Assembly (NCBI GenBank): GCA_029582165.1
Contig: CM055870.1
Coordinates: 14,800,832-14,864,831 of the forward strand
Length of the DNA stretch: 64,000 nt
Reading direction: 5' to 3'
DNA from: Portulaca oleracea
Taxonomy: Eukaryota; Streptophyta; Magnoliopsida; Caryophyllales; Portulacaceae
Below are positions 1-10,310 of this stretch, in pieces (position 1 is the stretch's first letter; each line of letters opens with the position of its first letter). The notes below the pieces were generated by a model. The model was given only the letters and a program-made list of their open reading frames with translations, made no database searches and was not told the origin of the DNA. The position numbers were made by a program, and so were the translations under genes.

Positions 1-531
1 CATAGTCAATAATCTCAAGTCCTTGGGGAAAACCTACTCCAATGAAGAAAAAGTTCACAAGGTCCTCAGATGTCTTACAAAAAAGAAATGGGAATCAAAG
101 GTCACTATAATAGAGGAAGTTCACGATGTTGAAACCCTCCAATTAGATGACCTCATTGGAAAGCTTCTTGCTCACGAAATGCGTCTCTAGGAAGAGCAAA
201 ATGAAAAAGAAGAAGTAGCCCGTAAGGACATCTATGGTCCTAACAATGATAAGGACCAGATCTTGGCCTTGATGGCCAAGGAACTCAAGGAATCGTGCAA
301 GAAAAGTCATACCTCCAGAGGACCTTCATCCAAACGAATCAACCAAAGAGGTAATGACTCATCAAATAATATAACTAACTAACTCACTCTCTTGTTTTTT
401 TTGTGGTAATCCAGATCACTTGATCAAGGAATGTCCCCACCATAAAAAGAACAAAGAACAAAGAAAAGAGAAATCACATGGCCTTGATGGCCACTTGAAG
501 TGATGATGAGGAAACTACTAGTCATTGCATC

Positions 532-1287
532 ATGAGAAAAAACATGAACGACACAAAGGAAGTTGGTGCAACCAATGATGACTATCCGGACAGTGACAAG
601 GATGAATCAAGGGAGGTAACATTTGATGATCTCCTCACTTATCCTAAAAAGTACTTGGGAAAATGCCTTTTAAAGTTTGCAGGACGGGAGACCAAGCATT
701 TAAATGAGATTAGGTCACTCAAAGAAACCAACAAAGGCATGAAAGAGTCCAATGAGAAATTGGAGAATTTATGTGAAGGGCTTACCTCCAGGGTCGACAT
801 TCTCAAAGCTGAAATACTAGAACTCAAGGCCAACCTTAATGATTGTCACAAGTCTCTAGCTAAGGCAACCAAGCAACAAGAAAGCCTTGGAAAGTGGCAT
901 AATAATTCATCCCCTGTTAAGGAGCGAAACTGTCGTCAAGGACATTTTGTCTCGCAAGGACCAGCCATTAGAACCAGGCACCAAGGACGACACAAGGACC
1001 TTAATGAGCAGTACCAAGGCCACAGATTTCACGCGTGGCACCAAGAACGACACAACTATCTTGGGACAAGATATCAAGGTCATTCATCTCTTCCCAAAAG
1101 CAAATATTGTAAATCTCACTACTTCAACCACTATCGTTCTAAAATTGTACAAGTTTGGGTTCTAAAAGGAACAAGACCTCCTAACATGGTTGTTACCAGT
1201 AGTCAAGAACCTAAATTTAATGTCAATTATGTCTTGAGGAAAGGTGTCAGAAATTTTTGCAGGTATATTCAACATCCAGGAGATTGA
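532..1287 (+). pseudogene. gag-linked coiled-coil ORF, first copy
   Basis: Same 251-codon frame as 3646-4401, shifted by 3114 bases. The differences I can see are single substitutions (for example N for K in the helical part and F for S in the tail). It belongs to the part-copy cut by the left window edge. Confidence 0.5.
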
Positions 1288-1590
1288 ATGCTTAAGGGAG
1301 CTTCGAGCACTCAAGGACATTACTTACATCAGCAACAAGAACTCCTCAAGGACCTTGTCAGACCTATGATCAAGGACCTTGACAAATGGATCTCCTCAAA
1401 TAGCAATGATTATTTTATGGCACATATTGAGGGGAGCACTCTATTAGGACTAACAAGTTTATTGAGTCTTGCAGGTTTTTGGAAATGGTTACGATATTAA
1501 GGGTGAGCTCTCTATAAACTTTTTGATAAAAGCCAAAAAGGGGGAGAAGTGCTACAAATGAATTTTGCCTTTCCTCAAAAAGGGGGAGAT

Positions 1591-2590
1591 TGTTAGAACC
1601 CCTTAAGGACATTGATAGACTCAGGCTCAAGGACCTTAGCGACTGGATCAGTTTTGAATGAAAGTCAAAATTCGAATATCCAGAAAAGATATAATGCGCA
1701 AGGAAAGAAATCTCAAGAAGGCAGAAGGACATTCACCCAAGGCATCAAAAGGACGTTCACCCCTGGCAGCATAAGGACAATCACCCTTGGCAGCATAAGG
1801 ACGTTCACCCTATGCGAGGAGTTTTGAAAAGCGCAGTTGAAATAGGGAAGTTTTCAGGAAAATTAATATCCAATCTTTCTATCCATATTTCTAATCAGAC
1901 TAATTGATTGCATATACTTTTATTTGTAGGAAATAATCAATCAAGAAATTGGAAGGAAGATAAGATTACAATTTCCGGAAATCTCATAATAAGGAAAGAA
2001 GATCGGAGCAAGATTGGAAGGAAAGGCAAACACAAAAAAGGAAAAGATCATGGAAGAATTAGCCCCCAACGTCTATATTCTGCTGCTATCAATACACTGA
2101 TAAATAGAGGAATTGAAGATTGAAGAAGTTAACGATTCCATGGAAGAAATCGGGTGTTCGAAATAGAAATAGCGTTTTCTATTTTGTGTTCTTGCGAGAT
2201 TTGGTGATTGTGAGAAGTTGAGTGTAATCAATCCTTAACGGATTTAGGATTGATTGATGCTTGTGAAACTGATTCCTAGACGGACTTAGGATCGATTGAG
2301 AGTAAACACCAAAGGGTGAATTTGGTGTGTGTTATTCATAAAATAAGAAGCGTCCTCTGCAAGGCGCTCAATTCTGTGTACAACCTAAGGACATTCATCT
2401 CAGGTTGTGTTACTTCATTCTGTTTCAATATAATAAAGGAAGTTGTTCAGTATACGCTTATTGTCCTTTATCTTTTTCCTGCATTATATTGAATCTTAAT
2501 CTAGTTAGATTAAGAACCTAACGTCCTTTACAAGTGATTATTTGTGCAGAAATTTTCATAACCCTATTCACCCCCTCTAGGGTTCTTTCA
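1591..2590 (+). repeat. LTR, first copy of the tandem Copia-type array
   Basis: This 1000-bp LTR starts TGTTAGAACCCC and ends GGGTTCTTTCA, an imperfect terminal inverted repeat with the TG...CA ends expected of an LTR. It is preceded by a purine-rich tract (AAAAAGGGGGAGAT, ending at 1590) and followed by a tRNA-Met-type primer site. Its body has many scattered AAGGAC(C/A/G) words, also seen in the related LTRs at 6750-7556 and 41269-55967. Confidence 0.9.
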
Positions 2591-2592
2591 AT

Positions 2593-2604
2593 TGGTATCA
2601 GAGC
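2593..2604 (+). other. Primer binding site (tRNA-iMet type)
   Basis: TGGTATCAGAGC lies two bases after the LTR end and matches the complement of the 3' end of plant initiator tRNA-Met, the standard primer of Copia elements. The same site recurs at 5713-5724 after the second LTR. Confidence 0.9.
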
Positions 2605-2650
2605 TTGGTCCACTGAAGATTCAGAGACTAACCGCTCTGTGGTAAAGATC

Positions 2651-3560
2651 ATGGCTGGGATCGAAGATGGTGATATAGGGCAAGGACGTTGCTTAAACAA
2701 TCCTCCTTTATTCAGAGGATCAAACTTTGGGCACTGGAAGAAACGTATGAGGACATTCATCATGGATCAAGACTATGACCTTTGGGATAGAATTGAGAAT
2801 TGAGACTTTGTCCCCATGATCACTGTTAGAGAAATCACGAAACCCAAAGATAGATCCAAGTATTCGGTCAAAGAAGCAGAAAAGGCGGATAAAAATGTTA
2901 AAGCATTAGATATCCTTCTTGTGGACTTGATTCTAATGAGTTTGAATTTATCTCTGGTTGTGATCTGACTAAGCAGTGTGGGATACCTTAGTGACCACAT
3001 ATGAAGGAACGAGCCAAGTTCAAAGAATAAGGCGTAACAATTATGTCAAGCACTATGAATCCTTCAAAATGAAGAATGGAGAATCCATCAAGGACATGTA
3101 CAAACGATTCACTATCATAGTCAATAATCTCAAGTCCTTGGGGAAAACCTACTCCAATGAAGAAAAAGTTCACAAGGTCCTCAGATGTCTTACAAAAAAG
3201 AAATGGGAATCAAAGGTCACTATAATAGAGGAAGTTCACGATGTTGAAACCCTCCAATTAGATGACCTCATTGGAAAGCTTCTTGCTCACGAAATGCGTC
3301 TCTAGGAAGAGCAAAATGAAAAAGAAGAAGTAGCCCGTAAGGACATCTATGGTCCTAACAATGATAAGGACGGATCTTGGCCTTGATGGCCAAGGAACTC
3401 AAGGAATCGTGCAAGAAAAGTCATACCTCCAGAGGACCTTCATCCAAACGAATCAACCAAAGAGGTAATGACTCATCAAATAATATAACTAACTAACTCA
3501 CTCTCTTGTTTTTTTTGTGGTAATCCAGATCACTTGATCAAGGAATGTCCCCACCATAAA
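2651..3560 (+). pseudogene. gag pseudogene of the tandem array, middle copy
   Basis: Translation from the ATG at 2651 gives a Copia gag N-terminus (MAGIEDGDIGQG, then PPLFRGSNFGHWKKRM), the family that begins with a short region before a W-containing core. A stop follows N-E-N at 2801-2803, where the related minus-strand copy at 8173-8409 still reads ENEDF; one extra T makes the difference. Further frameshifts occur near 2926 and 2966. The core (WDTLVTTYEGTSQV through the helical region) reads in another frame at 2976-3305 and ends in a stop after HEMRL. A CCHC knuckle (CFFCGNPDHLIKEC) follows near 3508-3550. The homologous partial copies lie at 1-435 and 5771-6339. None can make a full gag. 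Confidence 0.8.
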
Positions 3561-3645
3561 AAGAACAAAGAACAAAGAAAAGAGAAATCACATGGCCTTG
3601 ATGGCCACTTGAAGTGATGATGAGGAAACTACTAGTCATTGCATC

Positions 3646-4401
3646 ATGAGAAAAAACATGAACGACACAAAGGAAGTTGGTGCAACCAATGATGACTATC
3701 CGGACAGTGACAAGGATGAATCAAGGGAGGTAACATTTGATGATCTCCTCACTTATCCTAAAAAGTACTTGGGAAAATGCCTTTTAAAGTTTGCAGGACG
3801 GGAGACCAAGCATTTAAATGAGATTAGGTCACTCAAAGAAACCAACAAAGGCATGAAAGAGTCCAATGAGAAATTGGAGAAATTATGTGAAGGGCTTACC
3901 TCCAGGGTCGACATTCTCAAAGCTGAAATACTAGAACTCAAGGCCAACCTTAATGATTGTCACAAGTCTCTGGCTAAGGCAACCAAGCAACAAGAAAGCC
4001 TTGGAAAGTGGCATAACAGTTCATCCCCTGTTAAGGAGCGAAACTGTCGTCAAGGACATTCTGTCTCGCAAGGACCAGCCATCAGAACCAGGCACCAAGG
4101 ACGACACAAGGACCTTAATGAGCAGTACCAAGGCCACAGATTTCACGCGTGGCACCAAGAACGACACAACTATCTTGGGACAAGATATCAAGGTCATTCA
4201 TCTCTTCCCAAAAGCAAATATTGTAAATCTCACTACTTCAACCACTATCGTTCTAAAATTGTACAAGTTTGGGTTCTAAAAGGAACAAGACCTCCTAACA
4301 TGGTTGTTACCAGTAGTCAAGAACCTAAATTTAATGTCAATTATGTCTTGAGGAAAGGTGTCAGAAATTTTTGCAGGTATATTCAACATCCAGGAGATTG
4401 A
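3646..4401 (+). pseudogene. gag-linked coiled-coil ORF, middle copy
   Basis: This is a 251-codon open frame beginning MRKNMNDTKEVG. An acidic segment (DSDKDES) is followed by a helical, heptad-like stretch rich in E, K and L (about residues 55-120), typical of the segment after the knuckle in this gag type. It then turns into a basic, H/Q/R/Y-rich tail that resembles no domain I know and may be out-of-frame relic. The identical arrangement is at 532-1287 with a handful of substitutions. It stays open in both copies, but there is no evidence that it is expressed alone; the upstream gag is closed by several stops. Confidence 0.5.
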
Positions 4402-4707
4402 ATGCTTAAGGGAGCTTCGAGCACTCAAGGACATTACTTACATCAGCAACAAGAACTCCTCAAGGACCTTGTCAGACCTATGATCAAGGACCTTGACAAA
4501 TGGATCTCCTCAAATAGCAATGATTATTTTATGGCACATATTGAGGGGGAGCACCCTCTATTAGGACTAACAAGTTTATTGAGTCTTGCAGGTTTTTGGA
4601 AATGGTTACGATATTAAGGGTGAGCTCTCTATAAACTTTTTGATAAAAGCCAAAAAGGGGGAGAAGTGCTACAAATGAATTTTGCCTTTCCTCAAAAAGG
4701 GGGAGAT

Positions 4708-5710
4708 TGTTAGAACCCCTCAAGGACATTGATAGACTCAGGCTCAAGGACCTTAGCGACTGGATCAGTTTTGAATGAAAGTCAAAATTCGAATATCCAG
4801 AAAAGATATAATGCGCAAGGAAAGAAATCTCAAGAAGGCAGAAGGACATTCACCCAAGGCATCAAAAGGACGTTCACCCCTGGCAGCATAAGGACAATCA
4901 CCCTTGGCAGCATAAGGACGTTCACCCTATGCGAGGAGTTTTGAAAAGCGCAGTTGAAATAGGGAAGTTTTCTGGAAAATTAATATCCAATCTTTCTATC
5001 CATATTTCTAATCAGACTAATTGATTGCATATACTTTTATTTGTAGGAAATAATCAATCAAGAAATTGGAAGGAAGATAAGATTACAATTTCCGGAAATC
5101 TCATAATAAGGAAAGAAGATCGGAGCAAGATTGGAAGGAAAGGCAAACACAAAAAAGGAAAAGATCATGGAAGAATTAGCCCCCAACGTCTATATTCTGC
5201 TGCTATCAATACACTGATAAATAGAGGAATTGAAGATTGAAGAAGTTAACGATTCCATGGAAGAAATCGGGTGTTCGAAATAGAAATAGCGTTTTCTATT
5301 TTGTGTTCTTGCGAGATTTGGTGATTGTGAGAAGTTGAGTGTAATCAATCCTTAACGGATTTAGGATTGATTGATGCTTGTGAAACTGATTCCTAGACGG
5401 ACTTAGGATCGATTGAGAGTAAACACCAAAGGGTGAATTTGGTGTGTGTTGTTATTCATAAAATAAGAAGCGTCCTCTGCAAGGCGCTCAATTCTGTGTA
5501 CAACCTAAGGACATTCATCTCAGGTTGTGTTACTTCATTCTGTTTCAATATAATAAAGGAAGTTGTTCAGTATACGCTTATTGTCCTTTATCTTTTTCCT
5601 GCATTATATTGAATCTTAATCTAGTTAGATTAAGAACCTAACGTCCTTTACAAGTGATTATTTGTGCAGAAATTTTCATAACCCTATTCACCCCCTCTAG
5701 GGTTCTTTCA
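4708..5710 (+). repeat. LTR, second copy of the tandem Copia-type array
   Basis: This 1003-bp LTR differs from the one at 1591-2590 by a 3-base insertion (GTT near 5448) and only a few substitutions. It has the same TGTTAG...TTTCA ends, preceded by the same polypurine tract and followed by the same primer site at 5713. The near-identity implies recent duplication or gene conversion. Confidence 0.9.
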
Positions 5711-6339
5711 ATTGGTATCAGAGCTTGGTCCACTGAAGATTCAGAGACTAACCGCTCTGTGGTAAAGATCATGGCTGGGATCGAAGATGGTGATATAGGG
5801 CAAGGACGTTGCTTAAACAATCCTCCTTTATTCAGAGGATCAAACTTTGGGCACTGGAAGAAACGTATGAGGACATTCATCATGGATCAAGACTATGACC
5901 TTTGGGATAGAATTGAGAATTGAGACTTTGTCCCCATGATCACTGTTAGAGAAATCACGAAACCCAAAGATAGATCCAAGTATTCGGTCAAAGAAGCAGA
6001 AAAGGCGGATAAAAATGTTAAAGCATTAGATATCCTTACTGTGGACTTGATTCTAATGAGTTTGAATTTATCTCTGGTTGTGATACAGCTAAACAGGTGT
6101 GGGATACCTTAGTGACCACATATGAAGGAACGAGCCAAGTTCAAAGAATAAGGCGTAACAATTATGTCAAGCACTATGAATCCTTCAAAATGAAGAATGG
6201 AGAATCCATCAAGGACATGTACAAACGATTCACTATCATAGTCAATAATCTCAAGTCCTTGGGGAAAACCTACTCCAATGAAGAAAAAGTTCACAAGGTC
6301 CTCAGATGTCTTACAAAAAAGAAATGGGAATCAAAGGTC

Positions 6340-6749
6340 AATACGCCATGATGATTTCGGTGTAGGGTTGAAGTGAGGGATGAAGGAGATTTTTATAGGA
6401 GAAATTAGGGTTGGAAATTTAGGTCAAAATGGGGAGGGTAAACGGCTGTGATACCGCCATGTATCTCGGCCCAGCTGCGCGGATCAAATTATGGCACGCT
6501 TCCCGAGGTGAGCTGAGGCGCGCTGGGTCGGGCAGAATTCTCCCATGATACCTGGCGGTATGTGGGCCGGATCCTGCCCCGCCCAGCCAGTTGTCGCCTC
6601 GGGCTGCGTGCCATAGGGAATTGGCCTGATTTTTTGTTGTTTATTTTTTTCTTTTTGCATTTCACTTTCCTTGGCATTTTTTCTAAAATAAAATAAAGAC
6701 AAAATAAAAATAATTATAATAATTACAAGACACTTTTTGGGTGTCTACA
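6340..6749. repeat. Fragment of an unrelated LTR element (possible)
   Basis: The array stops abruptly at 6339 and a different sequence begins. It contains a GC-rich block (about 6470-6620) in otherwise AT-rich DNA, then a T-rich stretch, and ends GGGTGTCTACA. That ending is what I would expect at an LTR 3' end of some plant Gypsy families, but I see no primer site or matching start. Open frames here are chance frames through the GC-rich block. Confidence 0.3.
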
Positions 6750-7556
6750 CTCACTGAATGTTAAAATCACCTAAGGTAAACGTCCTTAGGTTTACAGTAG
6801 AACAGAGGCGCTTCGAAACAAATTTCTAGGTAAGCACGTACAGCAAACTCTGTTTTGGTGTAAGCTCTAATCGAACCTAAGTCCGTCTAGGATTCCATTA
6901 CAAACACTCAAATCAAGACCTAAATCCGTTAAGGAATTGATTCACCCAAACTCTCACAAAGAACACAACTTTCTACTCGAAGAAAGAACAAAAACAGAGC
7001 ACCCTCTGTTTTTCACACACACCCGATTTCTTCCGTGGAATCGTTGATTATCTTCAACCTCTAGGTCTTCTATTTATAGGTGTGTTTGTAACAACAAGAT
7101 AAAGACGTTGGGAGCTGATTCTTCATGATTCTTTCCATCTTCATGTTTTTCCTTGCCTTCCATTTTGCGCAGACCTTCTTTCCTTCTTATGAGATTTCCG
7201 GAAATTCACAATATTGTCTTCCTTCCAATTTCTTGATTGATTGTTTCCTACAAAACAATTAGATACAATCAATTAGTCTGGTTAGAAAAGGATAGAGAAA
7301 ACATATATTAATCTTTCCAGAAAACTTCCCCGTTTTGACTCTCATCGAAACTTCTCGCCTAGGGTGAACGTCCTCATGATGCCTTGGGTGAACGTCCTTA
7401 TGAAGCCTTGGGTGAAGGTCTTTCTGCCTTCTTGAGATTTATTTCCTTGCGCATTATATCTTTTCTAGATATTCGAATTTTGACTTTCATTCAAAACTGA
7501 TCCACTGCCACGGTCCTTGAGCCTGAGTCTATCAACGTCCTTGAGGGGTTCTAACA
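6750..7556 (-). repeat. Truncated LTR of the tandem-array family, minus strand
   Basis: Read on the minus strand from 7556, this begins TGTTAGAACCCCTCAAGGAC and follows the LTR at 1591-2590 closely for several hundred bases. A TATAAATAG box lies at about 7071-7079. Its 3' part becomes more diverged and is cut near 6750, where the unrelated GC-rich fragment ends. Confidence 0.8.
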
Positions 7557-8094
7557 AATTTATTATTTAATCACTTTTCATAATATTAATCATAATATAA
7601 CAGATCTGAAACAAAAACAACTGATAAAATTACCTGATTTTTTGTTGAACTAGCGGCGTGCACCGAGCTTCTTCTTCAAATCTCTCTCACTTACTCTTCT
7701 CTTCGTCGACGAAAATGGCTGCCAAAAATATGCAACCCTATTTTTTCCGGTTTTAGTCAAAATTGGCGTCTCTTTTATAGTGTAACAGACGCCTATGGTC
7801 TATGCACAGCAGTCGAGGACTGCAGAAAACCAGGCGAACTTTTTTTATTTATTATCAAAAGGGGCGTCTGTTACACCATAAAAGAGACGCCATTTTGAAA
7901 TTGGCGTCTGCTTTTTGTGGAAACAGACGTCGCCTTTGACCATAAATAAAAAAAAATCAAATTTTCATGCGTTGAATATAACAAAACCGGGTAATTATAT
8001 AACTGACATATTGACGTCTGTTGTAAACCAGCAAACAACAATTTGTAAACAGACGTAAATTTTCAGACGTTCTTTGGCATGTATTCTACTAGTG
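7557..8094. mobile_element. CACTA-like terminal fragment with internal inverted repeat
   Basis: The segment ends TTCTACTAGTG at 8094, i.e. CACTAGTAGAA when reversed, which fits a CACTA-superfamily terminus. Inside are two 29-bp sequences, 7765-7793 and 7863-7891, that are reverse complements with one mismatch, plus several further copies of the word GGCGTCTG or CAGACGTC. Such subterminal repeats are typical of CACTA ends. No opposite terminus is visible, so this is a fragment. Confidence 0.5.
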
Positions 8095-8172
8095 TATGTG
8101 GTAAAATCTATGAGTCATTAATTTACTATGCATGAAAGCAATGTTACTTTATACATATTCTTTGTTTACTAG

Positions 8173-8409
8173 CTAGTATTGTATGTCCTTGGCAGTATAT
8201 TTAGATCTAATTTTGGGTTTAAAGATTTCTCCCTCTGTGATCATGGAGACAAAGTCTTCATTCTCAATTCTGTCCCATCCATCATAATCTTGATCAATGA
8301 TGAATTCTTGCATAAGCTTCTTCCAGTGCGAAAAATTTGATCCTCGGAATAATGGGGGTGTGCTGAAGCAACGTCCTTGTCCTATATCAGCATTGTTGAT
8401 CCCAACCAT
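8173..8409 (-). pseudogene. gag N-terminal fragment, minus strand
   Basis: The minus strand reads MVGINNADIGQGRCFSTPPL and continues through WKKLMQEFIIDQDYDGWD to a stop at 8173. It is clearly homologous to the gag start at 2651 but diverged, and keeps the E codon (ENEDF) where the tandem array has a stop. The primer site and LTR lie just upstream at 8453-9373. The rest of the element is missing; the frame runs out at the junction with the CACTA-like fragment. Confidence 0.75.
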
Positions 8410-8452
8410 GATCTTTTCCACAGAGTGGTTATTCTCTTATTGAGTGGACCTT

Positions 8453-8463
8453 CTCTGATACCA
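8453..8463 (-). other. Primer binding site, minus strand
   Basis: On the minus strand TGGTATCAGAG lies two bases after the LTR end (8466), as in other Copia-type elements of this window. Confidence 0.8.
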
Positions 8464-8465
8464 CT

Positions 8466-9373
8466 TGAAAGAACCATGGAGGGGGGGGGGGAAGGAGGTG
8501 AATAGGGTTATTGAAATTCTGCACACACAACTGAGGACGTTAATGATAAACCTTAACTTACCGTTAAGGCTTTAAACACAATGTCACAAAAATACTTATA
8601 TTATAAATGCAAACCAGAAAATATTACACTGACGTGTTCACAAATAGTCTCATTGTCATAGAGATGATGTCCTTAGGACAGTTATAGTGGAGCTAGTGTC
8701 CCAATAAAATTGCCTAGTGTCCCAACTAAGTTGTCTTTGCAACGATTTTAGAGGAAAGATTCCACTAACCACGTTGGTGATTATCGCTCACAGAAATTAC
8801 AATATTTAGTTTCTGTTACACTAACTTATCACTCGCTGAGGTCCTCAACTACAATCTACTTGAGGTCCTTCACTGGTTACACACTCACCAATATCAATTG
8901 GTTACACACTCAGAAATCACTTACTGATATCCTACGACTTTTCCCTCAATTTTTTCACATGGATTCGAATACCCTTTCAGTTTGGGCCGAGGATGACTTT
9001 GTAGTCTCCAGTATTGATTTCCTTTCTTTTAAGAGGAGTGACAGCCTGCTCAATGGCTACTTCCTTGCTTAACAACTTCACGATACCTTCCAGATGTGGT
9101 TTTCTGATCTCCTTCTAGGTTTGGTGCATGAAGATCTTTGATTCCTTCAATCTCCAGATTTCTTTGATAGTTGTTTCCTACATGATTCATATCCAAAGTT
9201 AGTGTTGAATAACATCGAGGCAAGTTTTGGATAGAATGGAATATAAGATACTTTCTTTTCTTGCTGTTGAAATTTTGTCTTACATATCAAAACTCTGTCT
9301 GTGTTCTTTATCAAAGTTCCGTTTGAGGTCCTTGGTGAATGTAGTGGCAATGTCATTGACCCAAGTCCCAACA
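8466..9373 (-). repeat. 5' LTR of a diverged relative of the tandem-array family
   Basis: Minus-strand boundaries are TGTTGGGACTTGGG (starting at 9373) and CCATGGTTCTTTCA (ending at 8466). The end and parts of the body resemble the LTR at 1591-2590, including the segment around AGGAAACAACTATCAAAGAA, but overall similarity is low. A run of 12 G interrupts it near 8480. Two frames of 60-85 codons in it are fortuitous. Confidence 0.7.
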
Positions 9374-9869
9374 CTATTATTACGTGTTTATATACGATTA
9401 GCATGTTTTGTATTTATAAAAATCAGTTTATAAAATTTAGGGTTGAGTTGTTATTGGTTTTGCATAAAAAGATTAGGGTCTATGTGATACATTATGGGTA
9501 GAACTAGACTTGTTTTATTGAGGTTATGGTTAATTGTTTAAAGACCCTAATGATGTGTTCGGATGGGTTACGTCCTAAAATAAGCTTTTAAACCCTAGAG
9601 TAGTATTGTATGTGGTTAATAATTATTTCATGTAAGAGAATTGTTTTAGGGTGTATTTTATGACTAAATTGGGGTTATAAGTGTATTTATTTAAACTAAG
9701 ATTAAGATTATGTCGGAGTGATCCAAGTAGAGTTTTAAAATTACTGGTTTCTTAAAGTTATAATGTCGATTGGTTGTTGAAGTTTTAAACTTTGCATTAT
9801 TAGTTTATTAATACGTTAATTACTGGGTGTATTTGGTTTACTGTGGTTAATTTGGGGAGTTTGTGTTAG
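9374..9869. other. Gene-free stretch
   Basis: AT-rich DNA with no coding potential that I can support. It is continuous with 15666 onward: the LTR element at 9870-15660 was inserted here, duplicating GTTAG. Confidence 0.6.
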
Positions 9870-9985
9870 TGTTGGAATTATTTCAAGAGTATAAGAAGAT
9901 TATATAGCATGAGGAATCATGTGGAACAAGTATAAGGATCATATATAAGATAAAAATTGATAATATGATCAACACGAGTGTATAA

Positions 9986-10098
9986 GAGACCAGCACGGGT
10001 CGTGCTGGTCTCTAGAGAGCAAGAAAAACCATTATGGGCTCAACACGGATCATGTTGAGGCAACACGGACCGTGTTGCCCCCAACACGGACCGTGTTG
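9986..10098. repeat. Array of four palindromes in the left LTR
   Basis: 9986-10012 has perfect 12-bp arms (GAGACCAGCACG / CGTGCTGGTCTC) around GGT. Three 17-base units follow at 10041, 10061 and 10082. The last two are CAACACGG-A-CCGTGTTG, perfect 8-bp arms. The first (CAACACGGATCATGTTG) is decayed. The right LTR has the hairpin (15028-15054, one change) but only two, damaged, CAACACGG units. Confidence 0.85.
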
Positions 10099-10290
10099 AA
10101 TGCTAAAATATGTTTTTAATGCTAACAGCTATATAATCTTGAGTATTAAGTTTATAATATCAATATTAAGCTCGGTATTAAGATCCAACAGCTATATTAT
10201 CATGACCAAGTCAAGGTCTTGATTCTCCATTAAGGACCTTAATTACACCTTTGACTAAGAGGTGTGATTAGGGTTAGATTAGGTGTGCAA

Positions 10291-10310
10291 GTCTCCTATA
10301 AATAGGAGAC
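10291..10310 (+). promoter_or_regulatory. TATA box inside a palindrome (LTR promoter)
   Basis: GTCTCCTAT and ATAGGAGAC are perfect 9-bp inverted arms around AA, so the whole TATAAATA lies within a 20-bp near-palindrome. The identical 20 bases recur in the right LTR at 15305-15324. Role as the U3 promoter is inferred from position and sequence. Confidence 0.6.

Larger units (their letters stand above)
1..6339 (+). mobile_element. Tandem array of a non-autonomous Copia-type element (gag-only)
   Basis: The first 6.3 kb repeats itself with a period of about 3115-3121 bases: base 1 matches 3116 and again 6236. Each unit is one 1-kb LTR plus a 2.1-kb internal part holding a gag start, a CCHC knuckle, a coiled-coil tail and a polypurine tract, but no protease, integrase or reverse transcriptase. 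The order seen is internal (cut by the window edge), LTR, internal, LTR, internal (cut at 6339). Only scattered substitutions and short indels separate the copies, so the duplication is recent. Homologous exchange between LTRs of neighbouring or sister copies is the usual explanation for this arrangement (inference). Assignment to Copia rests on the gag type and the tRNA-Met primer site, since pol is missing. Confidence 0.85.

Noticed and set aside
2593..2604. tRNA gene fragments at the TGGTATCAGAGC words
   Set aside because: They are primer sites directly after LTRs; no cloverleaf sequence surrounds them.
6484..6702. Overlapping frames through the GC-rich block
   Set aside because: Two frames of the same block are open because of its base composition; neither resembles a protein.
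8860..9501. Three frames of 66-85 codons near 9 kb
   Set aside because: They fall in an LTR and its flank and have no recognisable motif.
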